Shown piece by piece: positions 1 to 14,182 of a DNA stretch of 64,000 nucleotides (position 1 is the first letter of the stretch; the number at the start of each line of letters is the position of its first letter). The position numbers were made by a program, and so were the translations under genes. This DNA is from Enoplolaimus lenunculus (lineage: Eukaryota > Nematoda > Enoplea > Enoplida > Thoracostomopsidae). A model generated the notes under the pieces. That model was not told where the DNA came from and searched no databases. It was given only the letters and a program-made list of their open reading frames with translations. The stretch covers positions 124,001 through 188,000 of the forward strand of contig JASANG010001369.1 of assembly GCA_030248215.1 (NCBI GenBank). The letters are read 5' to 3'.

Positions 1-3000
1 CAAAACAGATTTCTATGAATGCTATTTTCGCGTATGTTTCCGACCAAAATCCCAAAAGAGTTTTGGAGTTGCATTGTGTTTTGGACACACTTTAACGACC
101 CTGGCAGGCAAACTTTTAAAGTAAACTTCGGCTCAAATTCTGGTAAGTAGCTGTAACGCCAGTCGACAACGAGCGGCTAACCTTTTTAAACTACGGTGTC
201 TATTACATAAAAGTATATCACCAATGGTGTACGTTCTAAGTATCAATTCGAAGGGGAGATATTTAAAATTTATTTTAGTAAATGATTCGCAGAAAAAGTC
301 AAAAAAATTATTGTATATTAGGTTATGTTTGATTTTCTTATTTTTTTCATATTCTTCTGCAAACTTCACGGATGTCAAGTGACCCCACTCCGCTGTTTTC
401 TATCGCACCATCCCCTATTCTGAGAAATAGTGATTGACAAAGTTCAAGAAGCAACACGAACACGATTATGGTTTCAGCAATCACCTAAACACACCACAAG
501 TGAGCCATTCTCTGGCCCTGACGAGCGTTCATGAAGTTGAAAAGTTGTAAACTTTCCAATGTTTTGTTTCACTGGTCATTTATCTTCGGTTTCCAACAGA
601 GAAGTCGTGTTTCCAAAAATCTTGGTTGTTTAGACTTCGAAAATAGTTTATTTGCTACTTTCGAGATTAGCCAGAAGTTCATAGGATCGCACAAAATTTA
701 TCCAATCAAACTGTTGTTTTTCGGCCAAAAACTTTGATTTTATATTTTGTTTACCATTTTAGTCAATTTGGTGTAAACAATCAGATGAATTATTGTTACT
801 GTTTGAATTTTGTTTGCGTTCCGCGGCTCTGGTGAAGGTGTTCGAATACCATTAACGACAGAGAGATTTCTTCCTTAAGATGTCGGATTGGAGCGTAGTA
901 ATCATAGGAGCCATTAGTTTATGTTTACGGTTGGTACGAGAAATAATTCGACCTTTGGTAGGCAACAAAAACCAAAAACATTTGCTATGCATTATATGTT
1001 ATAAGTTCCAACGCAAAGCTTTAGTTTAGGTGTGCTTTTTCGGTGTGTCAGCTATAGATCCTTATATTTTTAGAGATATCCACTGATACCCATGTTTCTG
1101 CGTGACTGTGAACTATTAACTTTTCTGTCTTAAAAATAGTTTAGCAAATTTCGTGTTTATCAACGCTTTAGCTTGACAAGCCGCGTTCAGTTCAAATGAC
1201 CCTTGGGTTAAGATATGAGCAGAAGTTACCCTTTTGACATATAGAGTGTACTATGGGCAACTATTAAAACAAATATACGTGCAATACAGACTGTGAGCAG
1301 TGTTTAACAATTATAACATTTATGCGCAGTGTAAAATCTCCACAAGACATCACAGCCCCCTCTAGCTCGAGCGTCAAGCTCCTATAGCTTAGTGGACATC
1401 GTAAACGCCTCCCACCCGTGAAACTGGTATCGAATCTCACCTTGAGGTTATGAAATTGAAAATATTCATGTGACAAAGGGTTAATGGAAAAATTTTAGTT
1501 AGCATGTTTAAGGTTATTGTATAAAATTTTACTTTATAATGGTCATCTGCTAGCATTTATACTTATGGTGCACCCGGTTCTATAGCCAGATGGCGCCCCG
1601 GGTAGCTCAGCCTTCTTTCAAAATCTTACACCTTTAGACAAGTTTAAATCTCACTACAGGTCTTTTCTGAAACCTAAGCGTAACCCTAAACCTTGGCCTA
1701 CAGCCCAAACCTGTGGGTAGAAAGTGTACCAGATCTCTCATTCTTCGACTCTTATAAGCATTGACTTATTGCTACGTTTGGGCTTAGGCTTTTAATATGG
1801 GACGCCAATGTAAGTAACATTGACCACTTTGACAACCGCTTAAAAACACACAAACACAATGCTTAATCCACAATTACGATCCTGAAATAAAGATTTACTT
1901 TTATGTTCATTACTGTCTTCTAGAACCGTACTTAGCGGGCTGGCAATTTCACCTTTGATCCATTGTTTTCGTTCTGTTTTGTATTACCGCCCTCCACCCT
2001 TCAAAGAGCGTAGCCGGGTTGGGTTTTTTAAGCGATCAAACATCCCTTCGATTTTCCCAAGTTTTTTTACGCATTTTTCAGTTGATAACATAAGAAACTG
2101 CTTCGAAATTTTTATTGAATGTGACCCCCTTCCTGGTCCGTATCCTGTTCGACTTACTAGCGGGGCTTAAAAAATTTTCAAGACTGGCATACAAAGGATT
2201 TCGTAGATATTCAAGACAAGGCGTAATTTTTTCTAGGAGGGTCGAAATTTTCCACGACTGCTAAGATCGCCTACCTCTCCCCATGGCGACGGGACCGCCC
2301 CCTTATCAAAATACTAGCCGCGTCTATAGTCCCACCGATCATAAATTTTTTTCTCGACGCGCCACTAAATATTGGCGACACTAGTACGCTCGTAGCAAAC
2401 GACGTTTAATTTGAGCGCTTAAGTGCCCGGCTGTGTAGTTAAATAGGAATGTCAGAGAGTGGTTCTTATCAATATTATGCTTTTGTTTTTACTGTAAACG
2501 TGCTGAAAACTAAATTCCTGCAGACTAATCAATGCTAAACATTGTATTGTACGGTTTCTGTTTGCCCTATTGCTAAATATTCTACATGATGATTGCTGCT
2601 ACTGTACAATAAGGGTAGTGTAATAAGAATAGGAACAAGTAGCGCCGTAGCCAGAATTTTATATCAGGAACAAATCACTTGAAAAAATTTTTGCCAGCGA
2701 AACTAGCGAGACAAACACTTTACTACCATATAACACAAGTTTATATTCTGAAGCCTGTGATTGAAGTACACAAAAGTGAAATTAGTCAATATTAATAGTT
2801 AGCTTTTGATGCAGGTATTGCAATATACTACGATTAATGTTTATAAATTGTGTCGGAAATTAAACTATTTTGAATATGCAATATATCAGTAATGTCTTCT
2901 GCAGCTATTTGGCCTAAAAACAAACGATTTCAGGCTTAGGAAAGCCATTTGCAGGCGACGAAATTTTAGCGAAGCAGGGTTAATGCTAAGATGTTCCTCG

Positions 3001-3609
3001 GGATGCGTTCCCTTTATTCTCGTGGTTTTGAATGATCAAAATTCGATCATATTTGTTTTTTATTTCTTAACTTTACCAACGTACACTTGAAATGTTTACA
3101 GTTGAAAAAATGTGTTTCTTAAAATTTAAACTAAAAATAACGGCATTCAGGTTAAGTACTTGTTTTTCCCTCCAGCTTAAAATTAATAATTTAATCAACT
3201 TTCTTTCCTCCAACCTATTTTATACTTTAAAATCTTCGTCTATACGATGCGACAGTTTTTTTGGGACTTTTCGTAGGATTTTACATAATTTTGAACCCTG
3301 CTGTGTTCAATTGCTACTTGCTGTTTCACAGTCTGTAGGGTTATGATGACAATGTAAAATGTAAAGATTTCATTGTATACTGCAGTCTTTTAAGAGTCCA
3401 GGCCGTCCTGTTTTAATACAGACGAACGGCATTAAATCATTTTAATGGTACTCAATAGGTTACAAGTCGACGCCCATATTTTGAAAATATTTAGATTTGA
3501 CAATATATTTTATGACTAAAATATTATATTTCTAAAAGTTTTACCTAAAGTAAAAAGTTTCTAATTGATAAAAACTGTTTCATGAGTCAGATAAATGTAT
3601 GCTCCGATT
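1..3609. other. Intergenic block without recognisable genes
   Basis: Apart from the SINE at 1,234-1,487 and repeat debris at about 1,660-1,830 and 2,150-2,340 (GTAGCCAG-type), I see only short AT-rich chance frames. Confidence 0.5.
1234..1487 (+). mobile_element. tRNA-like SINE, copy 1
   Basis: Shares GAGCGTCAAGCTCCTATAGC, GTAAACGCCTCCCAC and an ending AAAATATTCATGTGA with the reverse strand of 60,925-61,186. CTATAGCTTAGTGG and GGTATCGAATC resemble tRNA A and B boxes. Confidence 0.65.
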
Positions 3610-3817
3610 GGCCCATATATAAAACAGGGCCGCATTGTTTTCCTGCGGTGCTGTAATAGAGTTAGTTTAAGCTTTAGACTAACTTTTTTGCTTAGGCTTA
3701 GGCTTGGGCTATGGCTTAGGAATAGGAATTAGCTCATCCTTACGTTTAGGCTTAGGCTTAGACCTAGACTTAGGAGTATCTTATACTACTGTTCCGCACC
3801 TGTTCTAAACATAGGCC
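3610..3817 (+). mobile_element. TTAGGC-bearing MITE, copy a
   Basis: Left end GGCCCATATATAAAACAGGG and right end inverted CTGTTCTAAACATAGGCC flank a core with GTTTAAGCTTTAGACTAA and several (G)CTTAGGC repeats. About 208 bp, no ORF. The ends define the family with the other copies. Confidence 0.75.
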
Positions 3818-3894
3818 CTCCGACTCATGGACTGTAGCCATCTCTATACCATAGGAGAAGCCACGCCCTTGTTGGCCCTCCCCTGGCAACGCCA

Positions 3895-4870
3895 TTATTC
3901 CGATAGTTGAGTTTCATTCAGTGATTGTTTTAAGCTAGAGTGTGCTGCAATTCTACTTTGATTTCGCTTGCCTGCAAATTCCACCAGCGGGCGCAATAGC
4001 TGAAACCTATAACTCGGACGAAGCGCAAGGTTAAGAAATTTTGCGCTGTTCGCATAATTTACAAACTTCTTATTAAACCTAAATATGTCGTACTCCTGGG
4101 TTTTGTAAACGTTTTCGAGCGATACTGGATAGATTTTTCTAGCACCGTTAAGCCAGCTGTATACATTACCTAAAATTAGCAATCAAGAAGCCAAACGCAA
4201 TTATAATACTAAATGGTTATGTTACATTTTGGTTTTGGTCTTTAATATTGAGAAAGTCAAGGCCTGGGTGACTCCTTGGATCTGACTGTGAGAACCGCCA
4301 TTTGATCGTTGGACTACTTCCGCGATAAAATCTGTTTTTCAAAGAACCGCGTACACCAGCAGCGTCCAGGTTTAGCGTTACGTCCCCAAACCTGTAGTTA
4401 AATCTCTTAGATGCAAGATTTTAGATCGAAGAGAGCAATTTTTGTGTTTTAATTTCACTGTTTTCCAAGCGTGATGAGCAACTATTTCGACGATATTAAC
4501 ATTCAGATTGCGACGAAAACGTAAAATATTTTAAACTCGTATGACAAGTCCGTTTAACCGAAGACCCAGCTTCCCGCACCAGCCCATTCCCGTAGTGGAA
4601 CACAAGGACGGTAGCTTGAGCGTTGTACATAAGACGGCAAATGATTAAATCGAAAACATGGGAGAATGTTGACTTGGTCTTACTGTTCAGAAACGTAAGC
4701 CACGATTTCATGTGTTTCCACAGGATATAACCTGAGAGATTTTTGCAAGATATAACGCAATGAGGAAGATATACGTTTTTATTCTTACCGTTCAACTGGT
4801 TCCAGTTGTAAAGCTTGCAAAGTATTGCAGTGACCCCTGAAAAGGGGACCGATTGATCATTATTTAGCAC
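3895..4870 (-). CDS. Two unrecognised open frames on the same strand
   Basis: Frames of 124 codons (4,496-4,870) and 95 codons (3,895-4,182) lie in tandem on the minus strand, both long for this AT-rich window. The first contains two 48-nt phase-1 exon-like segments (CCCTTTTCAG|...|GTAAGA and AAATCTCTCAG|...|GTAAGA). The second is polar and Lys/Arg/Ser-rich. No family recognised; chance is quite possible. Confidence 0.2.
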
Positions 4871-7530
4871 CTCCAGAAGGCACCCCCGTCTCTATTCGAC
4901 TTCGGATGCTGCTATGAATATACGCTACCTTAATACTTTGAGTAATGAATAAAATTTTCTACTGAATTTTTTGCGATTCAGGAGGCATCGACACAATCTA
5001 ATTATGATAATTGACGTTTATGTCTGATTAGTATGAATCCGGAAGGATTGACGCAGTCTGAGTAGGTTAATTCACGTTTAAATCAAAGTGTCTTCAATTA
5101 GGGAAATAGAATTCGATAAACCCTCTTGTTCTGGTCACTACGGTATATCCATATTTTTGTCTCTCTTACGAACCGAGCGATTGTTTGATTATGTGTCACA
5201 TGCACTTATGGGCACAATTATATTTCCCTAGCTCTCATTCTTACTGATGTATCAAATTCGAAATAAGAATTTTGAGTAAAATAATGCTATATATATTTAT
5301 ATGTAGAACTAATTTTTAAAAAATAACATAAACTCTCAAGTTCCTTCGAAATGCAAAATCTTGCGGTCATTCATGAAAAACGTGTAATTTTCCCTTTGTT
5401 CAACTTGTATTTCACTGGTTTGCGACCTATTTCAACTTTGTTTGCCCTAGGAACATATAGCAAACTTGAAAATCTATTAGTATTACATTACTAATTAATT
5501 ATACAAAATGTATGGGCATAGCCATGATTACATTTCATACAGGGAATAACCCTCGTGTAAAAGTTTTTTCACGTCTAAAATCTGTAAACAGTTATTCAAA
5601 AAACCCTGTTTAAAGTACTTTATTTCTTACCTCGAAAAATTTCGGCAGGGTATACATCCCGCTATCCCTACCGTTGTATACACGCCTGACTAATTGCAAA
5701 ATAAACTTTGTCACAGCAACCTTTTATCTTCTATCATCACTTTTTTCATGTCATCACAATTTCACATCGCGACAAAGATCAGGAAGTTTTCAAGGTCTGT
5801 TGTGTTCTAAAAGCAAGGAGTGGCTTTTAACGTTGACGAATTTTTTCAAGCATAAAAATTGAGTTGATTAAACTTTTTAACCTTACACAAAAACACGGAA
5901 GTTCTTTGTCGTAGCTTAAAACCCTGTCCCAAGAAGGCTGATTGACCCAAATTTCAAAATATCAAATTCCTTAAGCTGTACAGAAACACTATAGAAAAAA
6001 GAAACATGCTTGCACGATTCCGTCGTAGCTAGCGAAACATGTTATAGGAATGTAGAAGAAAATCACGGAAATGGATGCAAACATTTGCTCAAACGCAAGA
6101 CCTTTTTTTATAGAGGGGTAACGGCATTCGCTAAACATGTTTCAAAGATTTTTACAAACATTTTCACTGGCAAATGTGACAATGTGGACCAATAAATTGA
6201 AACGCGCTGATTCTTAAATTAATTTCAGAATCAAGTTAGCTCTCAGGGATGCAACAGACGATCCAATCAAGTGCGGATGTGCCACTTATAGTGGCGGAAA
6301 AAACCTTACGAGCAAAAGCGAGTAAAAATCAAATGGAATTTAGCAATTTTTAAAGTATGCACCTTTAGTATGTTTTGGCTCTTACATATGCAAAATCCCT
6401 TTGTCGCAAACAACAAGCGCGGAAAGGGGTGGGCCCCTTACACCCGTTTACCGACTGCGGTGTCTGTAACTGCGCTCGGTTGCAAAAAAACATCATCCGA
6501 CACTGTATTCAAAAAGATAAGTAGAATTTATTGCTGAAAAGGACTGCTAAAAATTGCTATAATTAATTAGCAAACTTGTGCAACAGTGTTGTATGCATGT
6601 AGTTGCAATCAGTTTTCATGCGGCGTGTGCGAGACATAAAACAAAGTGCAATTTACAAACACATACATTAGGTTTAACGCAAAAACAAGTTGCACTACGA
6701 TTTTAGTAGTGTATGGTTGTTTTATCAGTTATTGCAAAATTGATATTCGTGCACTGATAAGAGAAGAAATTCTTGTCAAAAATAACATACTCGACAGGAT
6801 GTCGTTAGAAATTGTGATTGGAACGCATTCGCGTAGCTGGCAGATGGCTTTATTGCGGATTATAAGCATTTTGGCAGCGACAAAACCCATATGGATAAGA
6901 TTTATTTAGGAAGTACTAAGCTTAAAGCCATATGGATAGGACTTATATAATTCTACGCGGGTAAATCTTAAGTTTAGTTGAGAAACTGATATATCAACAT
7001 AAATTGTTGTTAGCGGTGAATTAGCGGCTGCAAGATTATAGCGTGGTTTTCTTGGATTTTTAAACTTTTAAAACAATCTTCAGCAATTGTTGGGGAATCA
7101 GGATGGCAACGAAAGATTAGATTTGTATTTATATTCGGCAAAAATTGACCGTTCGGATTCGCGTTCGGTTGTGAAAAGCTGCATCTAATAGCCGAATCCA
7201 ACAATGTTCGGCAATATAGGATTACAAAAGTGGTCATTTCAAGTCGATTTTATTTCTAGCATAATGAAACTTAGTAAACTAATTGTGAATAAAATGTTGT
7301 GAAACCTTCATTTTATATACGTTCTCAACAGTTTCCTGGTTTTAGGTTTAATCGATATGTTTAACAAAAACTGGTGTGAGCGAGCTAGTAAATTATTTTT
7401 TGGTTCACAAATAACATAATTTTTGGTCGGCACCGTTAAAAATCTGTAATAATTTAAATTTTTTGACGTTCTTCGAGACTGTCAATACCACCAAGTTCAT
7501 GACAGCAGGTTTACGCTTAAATTGTGTTCA

Positions 7531-7740
7531 GGGCCCATGAAAGATTAGGGGCGGAACGTTTTTCTGTGTTACTGTAAATAAAGTAAGCTTTAGCTTTAGA
7601 CTATTTTATTGCTTGGCTTAGGCTTAGGCTTAGGCTTAGGAATATGCTCATTCTGACGCTTACGCTGAGGCTTAGACTTAGACATAGGCTTAAGAATATG
7701 CTTTATAATACTATTCCGCACCGGTTTTTTTACATTGGCC
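7531..7740 (+). mobile_element. TTAGGC-bearing MITE, copy b
   Basis: Begins GGGCCCATGAAAGATTAGGG and ends TTTTTTACATTGGCC; the core has GCTTTAGACTA and four tandem TTAGGC units, then a second degenerate array. Same layout and length as copy a. Confidence 0.75.
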
Positions 7741-10700
7741 AGATATTTTCATGTTTTCATCCGTTTTGAAATGTGACATTTCACTGCGGTATGCAATCAG
7801 ACGTGCTCGAGTCCACAGTTTCTGCATTTTGCGAAACGTGAAGTTTCTTAAGACGTTTTTTTACCAAAAGCCATTTAGTTGAACACACATTACACTTCCC
7901 GAATAAGTTGTACAGCAATGCGTTTAATTGAAAGATTCCACTTTGCAAAACTGGCCCATGTTACTTTTAGGGCCGACCCGCTTGTGGTCAGAGTGTAATT
8001 CCTTGCCATCGTATTTGTAAACAACATAAACATATAATATTCACATTTATGAAACTTGACACTTTCAGAATTGTGGGGCATCATATTATTAACCAGAACC
8101 ATAAAAAGTAAAATTGACAGGAGGAAATGTTTCAAATCTACTGGTTTACACGTTTGTTTTCTTGGTGTAATAATAAAATTGGCATACGGGTAAAATTTTA
8201 GTTTAAGCCAGATGTTTTTGCCATTTAAAATTTAACAGAGTGCGAAAAACCCCTGACACAGGTTTTATAATACAAATTTTTATGTTTCATCGAAATGCTG
8301 GCATTTTGGTTTGTTTTGCTTAAAATAACGGACAAATTTTCGCTGAATAATTATTTTCATCCTTAATTTTCAATTACTAGTATATATATTTGCTAAACAT
8401 CTGTAAAATACTTACAATTTTGGTTATCGATGCCAAGCTATCTTCTGTAGTATGTTCAATTTGAAATTTTAGTTTTTTAAAAACTAACCATTACTGCTTA
8501 AATACTTTCTATTTAGTCTCACATTTATATTTACACCGTAAACTTTTGGCTGACACGAATTAATCTTCACCTTTCCGCCAGATATGAGCTTTATACTCGA
8601 TCCTGAAGCGCTTTCTCGCATTTCATAGCGTGTTTTACTGCGTGTACGTGTAAATAATATGAAACGCTGTAAATTGCGTTTAAATTTGCCTGAGAACAGT
8701 TTAAATTAATTAGTTACTCATAGCATACTCTATGAGTGAAATGGTTATATTCCATCGGTAATTATGTGACATTTCAAAATGTTTCTCATCCGTATAATTT
8801 CAAACACACAAAAATGAGTGAAGTTCGCAAAACGTTCATTCTAAAAAGTCATTGCTAAAAGCGTCTGTACCAAATTTTAGACTGTAAAATCCTATTCTAA
8901 ACCGAAGTTCAATTCATTGCAACGTTCAGTTTTACTAGGAATACATTTGATTGAAAAAAATTTCACATTATTTACCTTTTACCACCAAAACGTCTGTAAT
9001 TTGCGGCTCCAACCTTGCGCTATTAAACTGATTAATTGATACAACGCTTACATACCACGCGGGGGGCGGGCGGGAGGCTACGAGTTAATATTTTAACAAT
9101 ATTTCGCTTTCAAGATTGCGACATTTGCAATGGGTGAAGTTTCATAAATTTAAACTACAAACGCGAACAACTTTTGACGGCCAGCAAAAGATCTCGCCAA
9201 TTTATTAATCAAGTAAAACTACTTAAATAAATGCCTTTTTTAGTCTAAAGACAACCGCTATACAAATGTTATTGCGTCTATAGGCGTAAACAGTTTATTT
9301 AAACGAATTCAAGACTTCTAATCGGGTGAGAAATTGTTATCAAATATCGTACTATAATAATTTCTATTATCTTTGGCTGCACAAAATGTTTTATGCAACT
9401 ATTAGTCGGTGTGTAAACTTTTGTAATGTGCAACCGATAGCAACTCAAGGCCTTCGGCCGTCTGTTAAAGACGAGGGGTAATCATGGTTTGAATTTTAGG
9501 ACAGAATGAGTATTTAGGCTAAACTTTGCAAAGCCTGCTTATCTTGGAAATTTTCTGGACAGCTAGTCATGTTTAACCGACAGCCGTATGCCTAAACTCT
9601 CATGCGAGTAAACAAATACTATGTCTGTAGCTAATCGCACTGACTAGTTGCAATATTATACTCAGAAATGTGAAAAAACTAACAAAAATGCAAAAATTTC
9701 AATTTGTGTTGTGGTCTTTCTTTAAAGTGCGCACCATTCCCGGCCCCAAAGTCGTCTTGGAGTTTGTATGTCGATAGCGCTAATATTTAATTATCATTAA
9801 CGAATTTGAGTTTTACAGTTTGTTTTCTTTCAAACGTACGCGGAAGTAATCTGATGAGTACGGAGTGCTCATAGCGAGTCACAATTTACGTAACATTTTA
9901 GGTGCAACTCACGGCTTATGAAGCGCAAGAAACAGGGTTAGAGCAGCCAACCCCCACACTCCGATCTGAAAAGCCACGACCCACAAGAGGGCCCCAACCG
10001 TAATAAGATTTTGAGCAAAAAATTTGGAAATTATTTTACTCATCACAAGGGGGCCCCACCGCGGAATTGTTAGGGAGAGGATCACTCCACCCTAGACTGC
10101 TCCGGCACTGGAAAGATATACAGTTTTTATATTTTCAAACTATTCATTTTGTACCTTAGGTTTCAAAAAATTGCAACAATTTAACCAAATTAAAATGTGC
10201 GATTCAAATAGCAACATTTTCTGGATTAAAAAATGAAAATATTGCGTTTTTTTGCCACAAAGAATTGTCACAAGGAATTAAAACAAAATTTGGTAACCGC
10301 AGAATAAACAGATGAATTTGTTACACGAGTCGGGGGGTTTGGAATTTGCTAATATGCAATGTTTTGTATTGAATAGTTTTGACGAAAATTTTATCGAAAA
10401 TTTCACTATTACATTGCAATGAACTACAGTTTTCGTTAGGAGAATGCAACAATTCTGCACGCCATTAATATTTTTGCAACTGTAGTACTGGTGGATCTCG
10501 AAATTTGCAATAGAGAGGCCGCCGGATATATAAAATTGATAAAGTCGGCCAGCGAAACCAGCTAGAAACAAAACGGCTTCTTTGGTACTAAATCATATTA
10601 CAAAATTTTACTCTTGATCTCTGTTGCGAGATATAGGCCTGGGTGTCCCCCACCTTGTATTCGCCCGGTTGCAACAGTGTGAAGAAGTTGCATTTCATTG

Positions 10701-11178
10701 CATAGTTTGCAACAAAACTGTTATTTTAATGAAGTGTACGGCCGTGTAAAATAGCAGCAGTTTTCTGAAATTTATCGCGATGTCCACTTTCAGTATGTTG
10801 TCCACCATCCAAAACATTTGTGTTTATTTTTGTGTGGCATTGGCGTATATTCGCTCGTTAAAATTTCACATTTACAAGCCTTTTTAGACAAATTTTTCGC
10901 ACAGAATTTCAAGTCGCGTGAAATAGTTCGAAACGAAATTTGGCTATAGCTTTATTTAGTTTTGAATTAGCATCGCATTGTTTTGCTGTATTGTTCCCAT
11001 TGCATTCTGAATCTGTTCAACAAAGTAAAAAATGAGCACAAAAATTTTGCTATGCAAATTTATCATCGGAAGCTAACTGTGCGTTTCGCAGACAAACAGC
11101 TGCATAGTACAGAAAAATTTGCATGTAAAACTCCTCAGCTACCGGATACAGCATAGTTCGGAGGCTGTATTAATCTCA

Positions 11179-11408
11179 GCCCGTATTTTCAAATGTGTGC
11201 AGCACGTATCTACAGTTGGCGATAGACCATGTATTAACTTTCGAATATCGAACCTATAAGAAATGGTGAAGTTTGAACTTTAGCAGATTTACTGCATTCG
11301 GTTTACTTTACAGTGCAAATTTTGATATCTGCAATTGCAACAGTTCGTTAGTTTGAAAACCTATTACTAACTGATGATAGGTGCTGTATACTTTTGAGAC
11401 TCTGGGCC
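11179..11408. mobile_element. MITE with GGCCCATATTCTCAAA ends, copy 3 (diverged)
   Basis: Left GCCCGTATTTTCAAATGTGT; right ends with ACTGATGATAGGTGC and CTGGGCC. Same size class and inner pattern (CTATTACTAACTGATGATAGG). Confidence 0.45.
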
Positions 11409-12123
11409 GTAGCGTAAACTAAAATTCAAATTCATCTGCTAGTTGTGCAAGACGAGTTTGATTTCATTTCACGAGTGAAAATCTAGAAATAATCTGGTTT
11501 CCTCAACAGTTTTTAAATTTCAAAGAATGTTTTTTAAAAATAACACAACGCTCATAGTTGAATACATTCTCCGAACATTGCTGATTTCTACTTTACTTCC
11601 GCAAACGCTTTAGTTGATGTTATTTTCAGTTTTAATTTAAACAGTGGTACCTACTGTAAACATTTATGCCAAATATACCAAATGTATCTTCAAAGTTAAC
11701 CTGTCCGTTAGTGATGGAAAAAAGGGTCACATTAAAATAATGTTTAATGTTTCCGCAAATTTTCGTCATGAAACTCAAAATATCAGCTGTTTTAGTAATT
11801 GTGGTAAAATTGTCAAGCGAGGGTTGGTATAAAATTTAATTTGAACCCCTTTTCATATATTCATTGCATCAAAAATAGACCCAAATCTTGGTATGGAATA
11901 GATTTTTGCTCTTCAAACTTTTTTCAATCCAGGCTGAAAAACTTGAGTATTTTCTAATGTTCCATCCTGTTATGGCTGTGCGAAAACTATTTGTTATTTT
12001 TGGCCCTTTTTGAAAAATGCGTTTTGTTGCCGTTAAAGGTATATGTAAATCAGCGAAACGCCATTTTCAATCATATACACGTTTAATGGGAAGCCCAGTT
12101 TTGTATCATTTTCATTTCAGCGC

Positions 12124-12292
12124 ACAGCCGTAGCCAGCTCGCCTTGCTAGTGCGACTAAAATTTATTCAAGAGGGGCATTCAAAGGTTTTTAATGACTTG
12201 CAAGCAAAGTTGAAAATTTTCTAGAGGGGCAAAAAATTTCTAGGAGGGGCTGAGCTTCCCTGCTAACGGCCTCCCCTTGGATACGGGTCCGT
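12124..12292 (+). mobile_element. GTAGCCAG-ended dispersed repeat, copy 1
   Basis: Begins near CAGCCGTAGCCAGCTCGCC and ends TTGGATACGGGTCC; inner TGACTTGCAAGCAAAGTTGA and TTTTCTAGAGGGGC. The most frequent repeat in the window. Confidence 0.6.
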
Positions 12293-12464
12293 TTTAGTGT
12301 CGTAACATTACAGACATAGCATATCAGAAGATTTAATTCTGTGGGTTTTTAGGCCAGAAATCTGTGTACTTTAAATAAAACAATATTTTACAATGGTCAA
12401 AATCAGCTTATGCAACTAGGTTGCGTAGTAATTACTGAATTGTTTCCATAATATTTTACTTTGT

Positions 12465-12690
12465 GTGTAATGCTATACACACAATTCTGGATTTATTCAG
12501 AGAAGTATTTTATGTGGCAAATCTGAAAATTTTTTCTGATATTTAATAAGATAATTTTGCGACAAATAACAGGAAAACGGTTTTTTCAGACTACTTCGAA
12601 ACTGTTTTTGAAAATTCTGGTGTAACAGAAATGCTTTTCAAAAGAAATTTTTTCGTAAATATCAGAAATATTATTTTGAGTGATAGATGC
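12465..12690 (+). repeat. Dispersed repeat shared with 59.62-59.87 kb
   Basis: TTTATTCAGAGAAGTATTTT, GGCAAATCTGAAAA and GTGTAACAGAAATGCTTTTC recur in reverse orientation at 59,620-59,870. Confidence 0.55.
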
Positions 12691-13147
12691 TTCCTCATAA
12701 CCGCTAACTGCAACAGCGTTTTTCGAGCGGTTCATTGTCATTTGCGAATTTTTCGCAAGCGCCTCTCAATTTTACACAACTGCTAATTGTTATTAATTTT
12801 GATGTTAATTTCTCGTATGATCAGATTTGCACTGTCGAATCAGAATATGTATATTTTTCCTTTTTGGGAGGCGAATGAAATGTGATTGACGTATAAGGGA
12901 TGAAGCGTCAATACATGCCACAAACTCTCCTAATACGAAAAAATAGCAAATTGAAACGAATTTTCTGTTTCGTATTTTCAAGTAGGCAACCAACTCATTT
13001 ATAAATTTAGCAACATTTAACTGGATTAAGAACTGCATAAGCAATAGCAAGAAGGTAATCAGCCAGTTGACAGCATTTTCAAATACTTTATTCAGTGCTT
13101 ACTTCTTTGAATGCGTCAAATTTCGGTTTTTTTATACAAACCTGTAG

Positions 13148-13268
13148 TCATGGGGCCCTGAGGAACCCTAGAAAACGTTCAGGCTCACATGTATGTCATC
13201 TGCCAATATCGTATGCCCGTCCAAAAGGGTTTTAGCATCCTAGCAAGACGAGCTGGCTACGGGCCTGC
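13148..13268 (-). mobile_element. GTAGCCAG-ended dispersed repeat, short copy
   Basis: Ends CAAGACGAGCTGGCTACGGG; inner TATGTCATCTGCCAATATCG is eroded. Confidence 0.45.
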
Positions 13269-14120
13269 ACAGAAATCATATTCCTCAATTTTGTATTATC
13301 AACAGGGCCTATCAACTATGTTTACGCTTGAGTTAATACGGCAATAAATTTCAAAACATATGATTAAACTGAGAAAGATCTGGCGAGAGAACGCGTCTCA
13401 ATTTACTTGGGTAATTAATTTTAATTAATGCATACCTGAAATTATCCTATTTGCATAGTCGAATGAGAATGTTTTAAATACTTTGGAATCAATAAACCAT
13501 TGTCAAATTAGCAATCCGTGAAAGTTGGTAAACTTTCGTTGGTAACGGATTTAAGATTTCACAGAAGAAAGCAGGACAATTTTATTAAATTATAAAACAT
13601 TAACAGTTTAAGTAATTAATTTGCTGTACTTATAATATGGTTAACATAGATTTCACCGGTGACTGGGTTGAACGTACAGAAACACATCTACAATAAGTTG
13701 AGAAAATGGAGGCTTAAGATCCGTGACCTTTAGTGAATAAGCAATTGCTTCAAATGCCAGAAACACTTACCCTATCCTCTATTTATTGACGCTTCGCGTG
13801 ATGGTAAGATACCAAAATTCGTACAAATAATGCTTACGTAGTTTAAAATATTTTCGCCCACGCAATCTAGCAATATTCCTACAAAACACTGAAAATCATC
13901 AAAATAAAATTGCACAAACATTTCAAATATTCGATCAGCTGATTTTATTTGCTGTTGAATAAAACAGTTTTTGTTTCAGGCTTAAAATCGGTAAAAAGTT
14001 TTTTTAAACTTCCGTGTTGATTTTTGTGTTCTTGATTTTTCCAACAAATATCAGAATGATACTCAGTGTAGGATGTGAGAGGAGCTGTTATACCTGAATA
14101 CACCAAGTAAATTGATCAAC

Positions 14121-14182
14121 ATGTATATATATAAATATATATATAATATATATATATAATATATATATATATATAATATATA
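14121..14182. repeat. (TA)n microsatellite
   Basis: About 60 bp of alternating TA with occasional interruptions. Confidence 0.9.

Larger units (their letters stand above)
4871..14120. other. Long intergenic block
   Basis: Contains the MITEs and repeats listed separately, plus C/G-rich repeat debris near 9,060 and 9,940-10,110. No splice-supported coding found; a few 60-97-codon frames lack any recognisable motif. Confidence 0.5.

Noticed and set aside
3610-3817. True telomere or chromosome-end fusion from TTAGGC arrays
   Set aside because: The arrays are short, degenerate, internal and always inside the same inverted-repeat element.
7890-8135. 81-codon frame with a signal-peptide-like start
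   Set aside because: No ATG at the hydrophobic start and the frame crosses what looks like an eroded MITE end (CTGGCCCATGTTACTTTTAG).
13772-13888. 117-nt exon-like segment on the minus strand between GATTTTCAG and GTAAGT
   Set aside because: All three frames contain a stop within the segment, so it cannot be an internal coding exon.
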